Below, in pieces: positions 1 through 6,654 of a DNA stretch of 8,187 nt (position 1 is the first letter of the stretch; every line of letters starts with the position of its first letter). A model generated the notes under the pieces. It was not told the DNA's origin. It ran no database searches and was given only the letters and a program-made list of their open reading frames with translations. Position numbers and translations under genes: made by a program. The stretch is from contig JACZRM010000067.1 of the NCBI GenBank assembly GCA_022576105.1, forward strand, positions 1 through 8,187, read 5' to 3'. Origin of the DNA: Chloroflexota bacterium. Its GTDB lineage: Bacteria > Chloroflexota > Dehalococcoidia > UBA3495.

Positions 1-390
1 AAACATGTCCAGAACGCTGCCTCGCTTCACGGCGGAAAGAATGCCTAAAGGTACTCCCAGCACCACTGAGAAGGCAAAGGCGGCCAGCCCAAGCTGGAGG
101 GTAGCTGGAAATCGCTCTAGGATGATCTCCATAGAGGGCCGGCCCTCACTGAGGGACTCTCCGAATTTTCCCCTAAGGGCATCTTTAATGAATATCCCGT
201 ACTGCAGGTAATAGGGCTTGTCCAGCCCCATGTTCTCCGTCAGCTTGTCCCAGTCCTCCTGGGTGGAGTAATCGTCCAGATAGATGTGCCTGGGGTCCCC
301 GGCCGCCCGGCTCATGATGAAGATGATCAGGGATACCGCCAACAGGGTGACTATTGCCATCAGGAAGCGCCGTACCAAGTATCTCTGCAT
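1..390 (-). CDS. DppB-like ABC transporter permease (N-terminal part, cut by window edge)
   Basis: The first 130 codons of an inner-membrane permease of the dipeptide/oligopeptide/nickel ABC importer class (DppB/OppB type, BPD_transp_1 family), which forms half of the channel for substrates delivered by the binding lipoprotein. The protein opens with MQRYLVRRFLMAI and a first membrane helix (about residues 8-25). An extracytoplasmic segment follows with the family pattern of GLDKPYYLQYGIFIKDALRG, a GKFGESL stretch, and the start of the second helix after ERFPATLQLGLAA (about residues 93-115). That order is characteristic of DppB proteins. The ATG at 388-390 is forced by an in-frame TAG six bases upstream. 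A GGGAGG lies 14 nt away, with a weaker TAGGG nearer. The gene is third in the operon, 93 nt after the four-helix membrane protein. The C-terminal part, including the EAA loop that contacts the ATPase, lies outside the window. Confidence 0.93.
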   Translation of the reverse strand, partial: MQRYLVRRFLMAIVTLLAVSLIIFIMSRAAGDPRHIYLDDYSTQEDWDKLTENMGLDKPYYLQYGIFIKDALRGKFGESLSEGRPSMEIILERFPATLQLGLAAFAFSVVLGVPLGILSAVKRGSVLDMF

Positions 391-483
391 GTAGCCCTAC
401 GTTACCTCCCTAAAATTGCCCCCCACGATCGGGTTGGAGGGGCTCGGAGGATTCTATAGTTGGATTCGAGGGAAGGGCAGAAT

Positions 484-1023
484 CTAATGGGGAAGCCGCC
501 CCGCCTCGCTCGAGGCGCCGATGGCCGGGCTGGCGGCCACGGAGCGAAACTTGGACCACCCTCTCCGTACCTTGATCTCATGGGCAACACCTATCACCAA
601 GGCTGCCGCGTTAGCTCCCAAGGTGGCCCCCATGGATGTGTAAGTGATGGGGGTAACAGCGGGTCCGACGCAACATTCAACCTCCTGGTTGGCGCCGAAT
701 TGAAAACCTCCCCAGGCTCCCCCAATACCTGACAGCACCAAGGCCAGCCCCATGGCCAACAATATCGGCGGTGGTGGGGTCCGGTCAACCCTCAAGAAGG
801 CAATATACCCGCCCAGCGCTGCCCCAAGGCCGGCGCCGATCATGAAGAAGACCAGTAGGGTAGCATGGGAGGCAGCACCGAAGAAGACGAACATCGCCCA
901 GGCTATCCCTATTCCAATCACGCTGAACACAGCCGATAGGAGCAACCCCAAGACAGTGCGCCCGGCGAGAACCAGGACCGGTTGTATTAAATCCATCTGT
1001 CCTCGCTGGGCGCTAACTGCCAC
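484..1023 (-). CDS. Four-helix membrane protein of unknown function inside the ABC operon
   Basis: I do not recognise a family. The 179-residue product has four hydrophobic segments, at about residues 25-50, 54-78, 84-108 and 122-147, rich in Gly and Ala with small-residue spacing, which suits tightly packed helices. A loop after helix three carries a CysCys pair (EVECC). The C-terminal 30 residues are basic and polar (HEIKVRRGWSKFR) and probably cytoplasmic. The longest start is a GTG directly after an in-frame TAG. An ATG ten codons in (994-996), with GAGGA three bases ahead of it, is an alternative. The gene lies between the solute-binding protein (96 nt upstream) and the DppB-like permease (93 nt downstream), all on one strand, so it is probably co-transcribed with the importer. 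It lacks ABC permease hallmarks such as an EAA loop, so it is not a second permease. A role in the transporter is inferred from position only. Confidence 0.75.
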   Translation of the reverse strand: MAVSAQRGQMDLIQPVLVLAGRTVLGLLLSAVFSVIGIGIAWAMFVFFGAASHATLLVFFMIGAGLGAALGGYIAFLRVDRTPPPPILLAMGLALVLSGIGGAWGGFQFGANQEVECCVGPAVTPITYTSMGATLGANAAALVIGVAHEIKVRRGWSKFRSVAASPAIGASSEAGRLPH

Positions 1024-1119
1024 CTAGACGATCCAACTTTCGTACCCTTCTGTACGTTGGCGCCGGGCTCTCCGGCTTTGACTTACCGAACTGTCCTGTT
1101 TTTGGTATTATCCTCGACC

Positions 1120-2937
1120 CTACTTGCGGTGCTGCATGAACTCGTACCCGTTGATTTGCCGAACATCGGTGGTCTTCACGAATTCGCCCCAAGGCTCAAG
1201 CCGCGGTCCCACCGGCCAAACCGCGTCCATCGTGTAATAGCGGAGATCGGTGAGCGCGTTGTCCAGCAGGAAAATCCCGATCTCCTTTTCCAACTGATTC
1301 CGTTTTACCGGGTTGACGGCGGCCTGCGCCTCGATCATCTTCGCTTCCTGCCATGGATGCTCCAGGCCCCGGTTGAAGGGGTTCTGGGAGAGGTAGCTTC
1401 CATAGCCCTCAGCCGGCGTTGGGCCGACGGCCCCGGCGTGGCAGGTTGCCCCCTGGTAGGTGCGGGCCACCAGCTGCGGACGCAGGGTGCCGTAGGGTAT
1501 GCGCTGGAACTTCACATCCAACCCGATGTCATTCCAAAACTGGGCGATGATCTCGCAGGACTCCACCTCAGCAGCGGCGCCCCGAATGGATGGGGTCAGG
1601 GTTATCTTGAACCCGTCGGGGTAGCCATTATCGGCCAGTAATTTAATGGCGCCCGCCGGGTCGTAATCTGGTAACTGCCGGCCTTCCAGAAGGTCCTGGG
1701 CATTGGTGTAGCCTGAAAGAGGCATAGTGGTATGGCCGAAGCCGGCAAGGATGGTATCCACCATGGCCTGCCGGTCCATGGCCATGAACAATGCCTTCCG
1801 AACGTTCTTGGCCCGTTCCCACTCAGGAGAGTCTAAGTCCGCGCTGGCCGATACCCAGGGTAAGTCCGGGTCGTAGCCCGGCCGCGTCTCAACGCCGGGA
1901 ATCGGGTACCAGTTGCCGTAAATCCGGGTCCTCATCAGGACAGCGTTGGGAATCGACATCGTGGTGGCTCCCTCAATACCTTCCACTAGAGGAATGGTGT
2001 CGAAGGACATCAGGAAGGTGTCCAGTGCCCCGGTCTGGAACCCGGCGATTCGGGAAGACTCTTCGGGGATCTCCCAGAAGACCAACTCGGCGAAGGCCGG
2101 AGTCTGGCGCCAGTGGCCCTCCACTGCCTCCATCCTCCAGAACTCCGCGGTTTTGGACTCTACAATCTCCCAGGGGCCGGTGGCGGCGATATCCTGTTTG
2201 GCCGCCTCGACGCCAATTTCCTCGCTTTGCTTCTTGCTCACGATAAAGGTAGCGGAACCGGCCGGGACCATGAACCACTGCTGGGCCACGATGTTCACAA
2301 GGGGCTCCCCGGTATGGACTATTACGGTGTAGTCGTCCGGAGTCGATGAGCCCTCCCGGTCTTCCCAGAATTTCTCAATCTGGCCGGCCCGAGGGTGCTT
2401 GCTAAGGCGAACCCCCTGCATGGAGTAGACCACGTCCTCGGCGGTCATCTCGCCGTAACCTTTGTGGAACTGGACCCCTTTCTGGAGGTTGAAGGTCCAG
2501 GTGAGGAAGTCATCGGAAATGCTCCAGGATTCGGCCAGGTTGCCGAGGTGGTTACCGTCCTTATCCTGCCGTAACAGCCCTTCGCCGATGGGCGCCGTCC
2601 CTTGGACGAAGATCTGGGGGTTGGTCATCACCTCGGGATGGACGAAGAAGGGCCCCATCTCCTTCAGGCCGACGTTGAGCGTGCCTTCGGGTTTCATTAC
2701 CTCGGCCGGCTCCTTCATAGCCTCAGGGGCCGCCGTGGGGGCCGCCTTAGGGGACGCGTCGACATTAGCTTGAGGGTTAGACTCAGGGGGTGTGTCCGCC
2801 TTAGCGGCTGGCGCGGCTGGCGCCACAGTGTCATCAGCCGCCGGCGCAGCGCCGCCACAGGCGACGATGAATGCTAATCCTAGAAGTACCGCGGTTATTC
2901 CCAACAATTTTGTCTTAATGGATCCATGAAACGCCAT
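1120..2937 (-). CDS. Family 5 solute-binding lipoprotein of a peptide/nickel-type ABC importer
   Basis: This lipoprotein captures the substrate outside the membrane and hands it to the permease encoded downstream. The 605-residue product starts with a lipoprotein signal (basic KTK, hydrophobic core, lipobox IVAC with Cys27), followed by an Ala/Pro-rich tether to about residue 83. The binding domain begins at EGTLNVGLKE. It shows the SBP_bac_5 order: LAESWSISDDFLTWTFNLQK (about 134-153), VQFHKG, then the signature MTAEDVVYSM (about 164-173). Later comes NVRKALFMAMDRQAMVDTIL, and in the C-terminal lobe LLADNGYPDGFKITL and IGLDVKFQ. The length is normal for the family once the long tether is included. 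The ATG has AGGAGG six bases upstream. The family takes peptides, nickel, opines, sugars or glutathione, so the substrate cannot be named. A small inverted repeat (1062-1076) lies after the stop, but its T-tract is on the plus-strand side, so I do not call it a terminator of this gene. Confidence 0.95.
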   Translation of the reverse strand: MAFHGSIKTKLLGITAVLLGLAFIVACGGAAPAADDTVAPAAPAAKADTPPESNPQANVDASPKAAPTAAPEAMKEPAEVMKPEGTLNVGLKEMGPFFVHPEVMTNPQIFVQGTAPIGEGLLRQDKDGNHLGNLAESWSISDDFLTWTFNLQKGVQFHKGYGEMTAEDVVYSMQGVRLSKHPRAGQIEKFWEDREGSSTPDDYTVIVHTGEPLVNIVAQQWFMVPAGSATFIVSKKQSEEIGVEAAKQDIAATGPWEIVESKTAEFWRMEAVEGHWRQTPAFAELVFWEIPEESSRIAGFQTGALDTFLMSFDTIPLVEGIEGATTMSIPNAVLMRTRIYGNWYPIPGVETRPGYDPDLPWVSASADLDSPEWERAKNVRKALFMAMDRQAMVDTILAGFGHTTMPLSGYTNAQDLLEGRQLPDYDPAGAIKLLADNGYPDGFKITLTPSIRGAAAEVESCEIIAQFWNDIGLDVKFQRIPYGTLRPQLVARTYQGATCHAGAVGPTPAEGYGSYLSQNPFNRGLEHPWQEAKMIEAQAAVNPVKRNQLEKEIGIFLLDNALTDLRYYTMDAVWPVGPRLEPWGEFVKTTDVRQINGYEFMQHRK

Positions 2938-2943
2938 GATTGC

Positions 2944-2949
2944 CCTCCT
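2944..2949 (-). promoter_or_regulatory. Ribosome binding site of the solute-binding lipoprotein
   Basis: On the minus strand the sequence is AGGAGG, six bases from the ATG at 2935-2937. It is a near-consensus Shine-Dalgarno and fixes the start of the lipoprotein gene. Confidence 0.8.
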
Positions 2950-2967
2950 CGTGGGTGCTAATTCGAG

Positions 2968-2979
2968 CCAAATATTTGG
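2968..2979. promoter_or_regulatory. Perfect 12-bp palindrome CCAAATATTTGG upstream of the ABC operon
   Basis: A perfect 12-bp dyad with no spacer, 31-42 bases before the start codon of the solute-binding protein and just upstream of its ribosome binding site. It could be an operator for a dimeric regulator or a weak transcript stem. Nothing in the window identifies the regulator. It sits downstream of the only strong promoter I see, so if it works as an operator it would block elongation or serve a closer promoter that I cannot recognise. Confidence 0.4.
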
Positions 2980-2991
2980 TTCTCTAGATTG

Positions 2992-3018
2992 AAGTTCTGG
3001 GTGGTAGACCCAGAACTT
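2992..3018. repeat. Perfect 11-bp inverted repeat with 5-nt loop in the leader of the ABC operon
   Basis: The arms AAGTTCTGGGT (2992-3002) and ACCCAGAACTT (3008-3018) are perfectly complementary and separated by GGTAG. On the minus strand this is a stable stem-loop about 55-80 bases before the lipoprotein start codon. No T-run follows on either strand, so a normal intrinsic terminator is unlikely. An operator, an mRNA-stabilising stem or a translation-control element are the remaining options. Confidence 0.65.
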
Positions 3019-3075
3019 GGTAACTTGGCTGATTCAATTCCTTTTGACAAATCGCTTCGGCTAAACTACAGCATG

Positions 3076-3091
3076 ACGTGTTTAGACACGT
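3076..3091. repeat. 6-bp hairpin with 4-nt loop in the ABC operon leader
   Basis: The arms ACGTGT (3076-3081) and ACACGT (3086-3091) flank a TTAG loop (CTAA in the transcript). One further G-U pair can extend it. It lies inside the putative leader transcribed from the promoter at 3390-3418. Confidence 0.4.
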
Positions 3092-3389
3092 TCTCCACTT
3101 GGGCCTCAGTTGATTTATTGGAACGACGATTCACCTGGGGCCGCTTTTCATAATCCCTATACGAGCTAAATTGCCGCGCTCAGATCCTCCTAGTTCCCTT
3201 ATGTACGTGCCCAAACATCTGGTTAGATTCAATTGATGGGCGAGAATCCGCACCTTAGTGCTGCCAGACACGCCACATTAATTGGTGATGATTTTCACCT
3301 TTACCTGCCGGATGCCCTGATTCTACAGTACCATTGAGAACTTCCATTAATCAGTTTGTTCTTCGGCTCGGTTCAAATAGCTGCCAGGT

Positions 3390-3418
3390 AATATAGGGTA
3401 ACAATCTGGGGTCGTCAA
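3390..3418 (-). promoter_or_regulatory. Sigma70-type promoter reading toward the ABC operon
   Basis: On the minus strand TTGACG (3413-3418) and TATATT (3390-3395) are separated by exactly 17 bases. This is the best housekeeping-type promoter match I found in the non-coding kilobase. Transcription would begin near 3383 and produce a leader of about 445 bases before the lipoprotein start at 2937. I find no convincing open reading frame in that leader. Confidence 0.5.
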
Positions 3419-3992
3419 CCCGTTACGATATGATAGTCTGGAACCCAATATATGTCTTTGCCCGATACTGTGGCCCGCCCAGTCTTAGGGGAGTTACATA
3501 ACCTGGACTATCGGCGCACATTCTCGCTGGATGGAGTTTAAACTGGCCAGATTTGAGAGATTGTTTTGACTGAGCAGTCATTAAATTTCTACCGGGAAAA
3601 TGCCTGACGTTACTCGCAACTTTCCCCTGAATTTGCCCTTTGCGTGTACAACAACACCACACACCACGCCCTGAACAGCGAACTGGATATGATCAGGCAT
3701 ATGACCAGCCTTCCCCCAGGAAAGCTCAGCCTGGACGCTGGTTGCAGTGCAGCAACTTGTCTCGTAGCGTCTACTTTCCCCTTCGAGAAGTTCCCTGGTA
3801 GCTGGGGCTGATACATTGCCTGACGTCCCCAGTGCGCGGAGCGCTGCCTGAGCAAGCAAGACCGCGTGTTCGGCGACGCTGAAAACCGGCAAGGTTTACG
3901 CTGGTGGTTATTGAACAAGTATTCAAAGCCACCTGATTCGGTGTTGTTTGAAGAATCCGGGGGTTGTTGTGGTGGGAGGAGCGTAGACGGGT
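3419..3992. other. Non-coding stretch between the ABC operon promoter and the cytidylyltransferase gene
   Basis: No convincing gene. Several minus-strand frames are open but have atypical composition (Cys/Trp runs, no ribosome site) and overlap each other. One frame, from a TTG at 3892 directly after a stop, begins LPVFSVAEHAVLLAQAALR. This resembles the VAEHA segment of D-isomer 2-hydroxyacid dehydrogenases but loses any family resemblance afterwards. It may be a decayed remnant or chance. No terminator with a T-run follows the cytidylyltransferase stop at 3993. Confidence 0.5.
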
Positions 3993-4412
3993 TCAGATAT
4001 GAGAGGACATAGCCTCGTAGCAGCGACGGATAATTTCGGTGGTCGATATCCCAGGCGTATAGGGAACTGTGCGAAATATCCCCATCGAGATGGGCACTTT
4101 GTAAATACACTCTATTCGGTCTTGGGCGTAATCGTCACCATGAACTACCAGGTCGATCTTGTGTGTCTCAATCCAGGCATGATCCATGATCCATGGAACG
4201 TCGCCCACCACCTCGTCCACGTAGCGGCAGCCGGCGACCGAAGCGACGCGCTCTTCCATATTTAATATGGGGTTCCGTTTATTGGTCTGGACAGCCTGGT
4301 CGGAACAAATGCCAACCAGTAGATAGTCCCCAAGAGCGCGGGCCTTTCTGAGAAACTCAACATGTCCGTAGTGAAACAGGTCAGCCACCATGTCGACGTA
4401 TACTCGTACCAA
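3993..4412 (-). CDS. Cytidylyltransferase of the phosphoethanolamine/glycerol-phosphate type
   Basis: This cytoplasmic nucleotidyltransferase joins CTP and a phosphorylated alcohol to give a CDP-alcohol and pyrophosphate. The 139-residue product is a complete single CTP_transf_like domain. It has RVYVDMVADLFHYGHVEFLR with the HxGH catalytic motif (residues 14-17), NMEERVASV (51-59), DLVVHGDD (87-94), and RTVPYTPGISTTEIIRR (114-130) with the RTxGISTT-type signature. The PWIMDHAWIETHKIDLVVHGDD-like middle is closest to phosphoethanolamine cytidylyltransferases (Pcyt2/ECT), but glycerol-3-phosphate (TagD/GCT) and other phospho-alcohol enzymes share the fold, so the substrate is not settled. The start is a TTG: it is the only start that keeps the N-terminal strand, and GGAGGGAG lies 10 nt upstream. 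It follows the frameshifted membrane gene by 7 nt, with its ribosome site inside the end of that gene, which suggests translational coupling. Confidence 0.92.
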   Translation of the reverse strand: MVRVYVDMVADLFHYGHVEFLRKARALGDYLLVGICSDQAVQTNKRNPILNMEERVASVAGCRYVDEVVGDVPWIMDHAWIETHKIDLVVHGDDYAQDRIECIYKVPISMGIFRTVPYTPGISTTEIIRRCYEAMSSHI

Positions 4413-4419
4413 CGTACCG

Positions 4420-4879
<460 letters not shown>

Positions 4880-4891
4880 GGCTTGCTTCCT

Positions 4892-4921
4892 GGTTTCAAT
4901 CTGGGGGGTTTCAATCTGGGG
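4892..4921. repeat. Tandem duplication of a 15-bp unit GGTTTCAATCTGGGG
   Basis: Two identical 15-bp copies (4892-4906 and 4907-4921) lie directly upstream of the AGGAAG ribosome site (4886-4891) of the small membrane protein. If translation started further upstream in the same frame, the duplication would give the repeated peptide PQIET. I think it lies in the 5' untranslated region. Confidence 0.9.
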
Positions 4922-5096
4922 ACGCCCAACCGAGAATAGCCCGGCCGCCTGGAATGCATCATCGTTATATTGGGAAACAGACGGGAACACCGGGCTGCTG
5001 GGCTAAGAAAACAAAACGGCAACAGTGTCGAGTCAGTAACCGGGTTTTGCTCCAAAAGTCGGGCTTAGGGATCGCTTTTGCAACAATCTTAGGATG

Positions 5097-5160
5097 CCCT
5101 TCGACAAGCTCAGGGCGAACGGACAAACCCGCTCGTGGTGAGCCCTTCGACGAGCTCAGG
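5097..5160. repeat. Two copies of a CCTTCGACAAGCTCAGG-type dispersed palindromic repeat
   Basis: Copy one (CCCTTCGACAAGCTCAGGG, 5097-5115) and copy two (CCCTTCGACGAGCTCAGG, 5143-5160) are in the same orientation, 46 bases apart, and differ at one internal base. Each can form a short CCCT/AGGG-closed stem, and TTCG/CGAA can pair within copy one. This core is a familiar intergenic repeat in many unrelated bacterial genomes and often appears as RPELVEG in mistranslated annotations. It is probably a non-autonomous mobile or recombination-prone repeat. I see no function from sequence. Confidence 0.8.
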
Positions 5161-5264
5161 ACAGGCCCGTCCATCCATGAGTGGGTGAAATTATTGGTCG
5201 GCTTTTGGAACCAGGCGCAGTAACCGGGAAGCCACCCAAGCTATGGCGGGGAACCAACAAAGTA

Positions 5265-6389
5265 TCAGTTCGTGGGGGTATCTGGTGAAGGGCCAAAACC
5301 CTGGTGTTTCATCGTTCCCCATCCTCCCCGCCCTCGTAAAAACTTGACCATCCCGCGCAGGCGCCAATACACCGTCAGTTGACGGTAACCAAAGTTATCC
5401 GCAACAGCCCATAAAATAAGCAGCAACCGGTCATTCACCGTTTCGTATCGATGGTAGACCACTTCATCTATAACCAGGGTTATAACCAGGGTGACCAGGG
5501 TTAAAACCAGGCCGTATCCGTAGGCCGCCAAAAAGAAGAGAACCGCAAATGAGACATCTACAACTCCCAACGCCAGGCCAATACCCAACACCACCAATCC
5601 TACAATTTCCACCACCGGGGCCAACATCTCCACAAAGAAGAAGTAGGGGTACGCTACCAATCCCATTACGCCGAACCTGGGGTTAAGCATCACTCGGCGG
5701 TAGCGCCAGAGCACGTCGGTCAGACCTCTATGCCACCGGTCCCGCTGCGCGCCCAACGAACTGAACGTTTCCGGCGCCTCAGTCCAGGCTACTGGGTCTG
5801 GGATGAAGGCTAACGTCTGAGGGTTTTTATCCAGGTAGCTCTGGCTGCGAAGCTTCAGGATCATTTCAAAGTCTTCGCCCACCGTGTCGTGGGCGTACCC
5901 GCCAACCTTGATGACCTGTTCCCTTCTGAAAAGCCCAAACGCCCCGGAGATGATCAAGTTACCTCCCAGAATGTTCCATCCTAGCCGACCAAAAAGGAAG
6001 GCCCGCAGATACTCCACCACCTGAAATCCGGCCAAGGGATTGCGGGGGACTCGAGCGGTTATCACCCTCCCCCGTCGCACCTGGCAGGCATTCGCCAAGC
6101 GGATCGTCCCCCCGGCAGCCGCCACCGACTGGCCAGAAATAAATTGCCGGACCATCCTTTGCATGGCATCGGGTTCAATCAGTGTGTCAGCGTCAATCGC
6201 GCAGACCAGCTCACCGGTGGCCAAATTGAGGCAGGCGTTCATGGCATCCGCCTTGCCTCCTCCATTATCTTAATCGGCCACTATCAGATTGGGATGATTG
6301 CGAGAGCGGTAAAGACTGTGGCCCGGCATGGTATCAATTTGCTGCTGATATATAGGGTGAATGGGCGCCAGCTCAAACTGGGTAAGAGC
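5265..6389 (-). pseudogene. GT2 membrane glycosyltransferase, N-terminus lost and stopped in frame
   Basis: Remnant of a processive-type family 2 glycosyltransferase, a membrane enzyme that polymerises or transfers sugars from nucleotide sugars on the cytoplasmic face. The open part from the ATG at 6240-6242 gives 325 residues. It has AIDADT with the metal-binding DxD (17-19), GEDFEM with the acidic catalytic pair (123-124), AQRDRWHRG as the Q/RxxRW motif (166-170), then about three membrane helices (190-265) and YRQLTVYWRLRGMVKFLRGR. The homology does not start there. Upstream in the same frame NGGGKADAM is preceded by a TAA (6270-6272) where the family usually has Lys in a DKxNGGKADA motif. 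Beyond it YRSRNHPNLIVAD and LAPIHPIYQQQ are still readable, up to a TAG at 6390-6392. The first part, with the nucleotide-binding strands and first DG motif, is absent. The product would be inactive. One stop alone could be a base error, but the missing N-terminus could not. Confidence 0.85.
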
Positions 6390-6654
6390 CTATCCGAATA
6401 CCTTGAACAAAACATGAAATATTTGTTAGTCTTGCTTCAAGCCCGCTGGTGCTTCCAGTTGGGCCATGGTAAATGTAGGTCAGGTTTTGGCCCTCCACAT
6501 AGCCCAACTCGGTCATGCCAGGCTTGAATCCGTCGAGTACCGGGTCCAAATCATGGCTAAGGTTGAGAACCCCGACGGTGAAAGAATCAGCCTTTGCCTG
6601 GCATGCGGTGAATGCGGTCAAGATAAGCAGGGATAATGCCACGAATACTGACAT
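6373..6654 (-). pseudogene. ABC_sub_bind (TrpX-like) lipoprotein, N-terminal fragment
   Basis: The N-terminal quarter of a substrate-binding lipoprotein of the PF04392 (ABC_sub_bind/YtrX/TrpX) family, which bind aromatic amino acids or related ligands outside the membrane. The sequence has a signal peptide with lipobox FTAC (Cys18), then FTVGVLNLSHDLDPVLDGF and the hallmark ELGYVEGQNLTYIY (about 50-62) followed by GPTG. Family members have about 300-330 residues. Here resemblance stops near residue 78 (about 6424), and the frame runs 15 more unrelated codons to a stop that overlaps the glycosyltransferase remnant. There is no strong ribosome site before the ATG at 6652-6654. The C-terminal lobe and most of the ligand site are missing, so it is non-functional. 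Its normal partner genes (FtsX-like permease, ATPase) are absent here. Confidence 0.8.

Larger units (their letters stand above)
4880..5264. other. Spacer between the small membrane gene and the glycosyltransferase remnant
   Basis: No gene supported. It holds the 15-bp tandem duplication next to the membrane gene's ribosome site and the pair of palindromic repeats at 5097-5160. The reading frames that cross it translate the repeat into the peptide RPELVEG, a known artefact of this repeat class. I found no clear promoter for the membrane/cytidylyltransferase pair. A TATAAC on the minus strand near 4965-4972 lacks a good partner hexamer. Confidence 0.6.

Noticed and set aside
1041..1076. Inverted repeats after the solute-binding protein gene as a terminator
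   Set aside because: The stems are only 5 bp and lack a T-run on the minus strand, so read-through to the downstream operon genes is expected.
1057..1641. Plus-strand frame of 194 codons, and others within 1791-2349
   Set aside because: They are antisense shadows of the solute-binding protein gene, whose motifs and ribosome site are clear.
3361..3390. GGTTCAAAT near 3370 as a tRNA T-arm
   Set aside because: No matching acceptor, anticodon or D-arm could be folded around it on the plus strand.
3610..4110. Long minus-strand frame overlapping the end of the cytidylyltransferase
   Set aside because: It overlaps a well-supported gene in another frame, has no ribosome site and an unnatural composition.
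5466..5503. Repeated AACCAGGGT units as a regulatory or CRISPR-like repeat
   Set aside because: They lie in the glycosyltransferase frame and encode the hydrophobic LTLVTLVITLVI helix. The units are imperfect and have no spacers.
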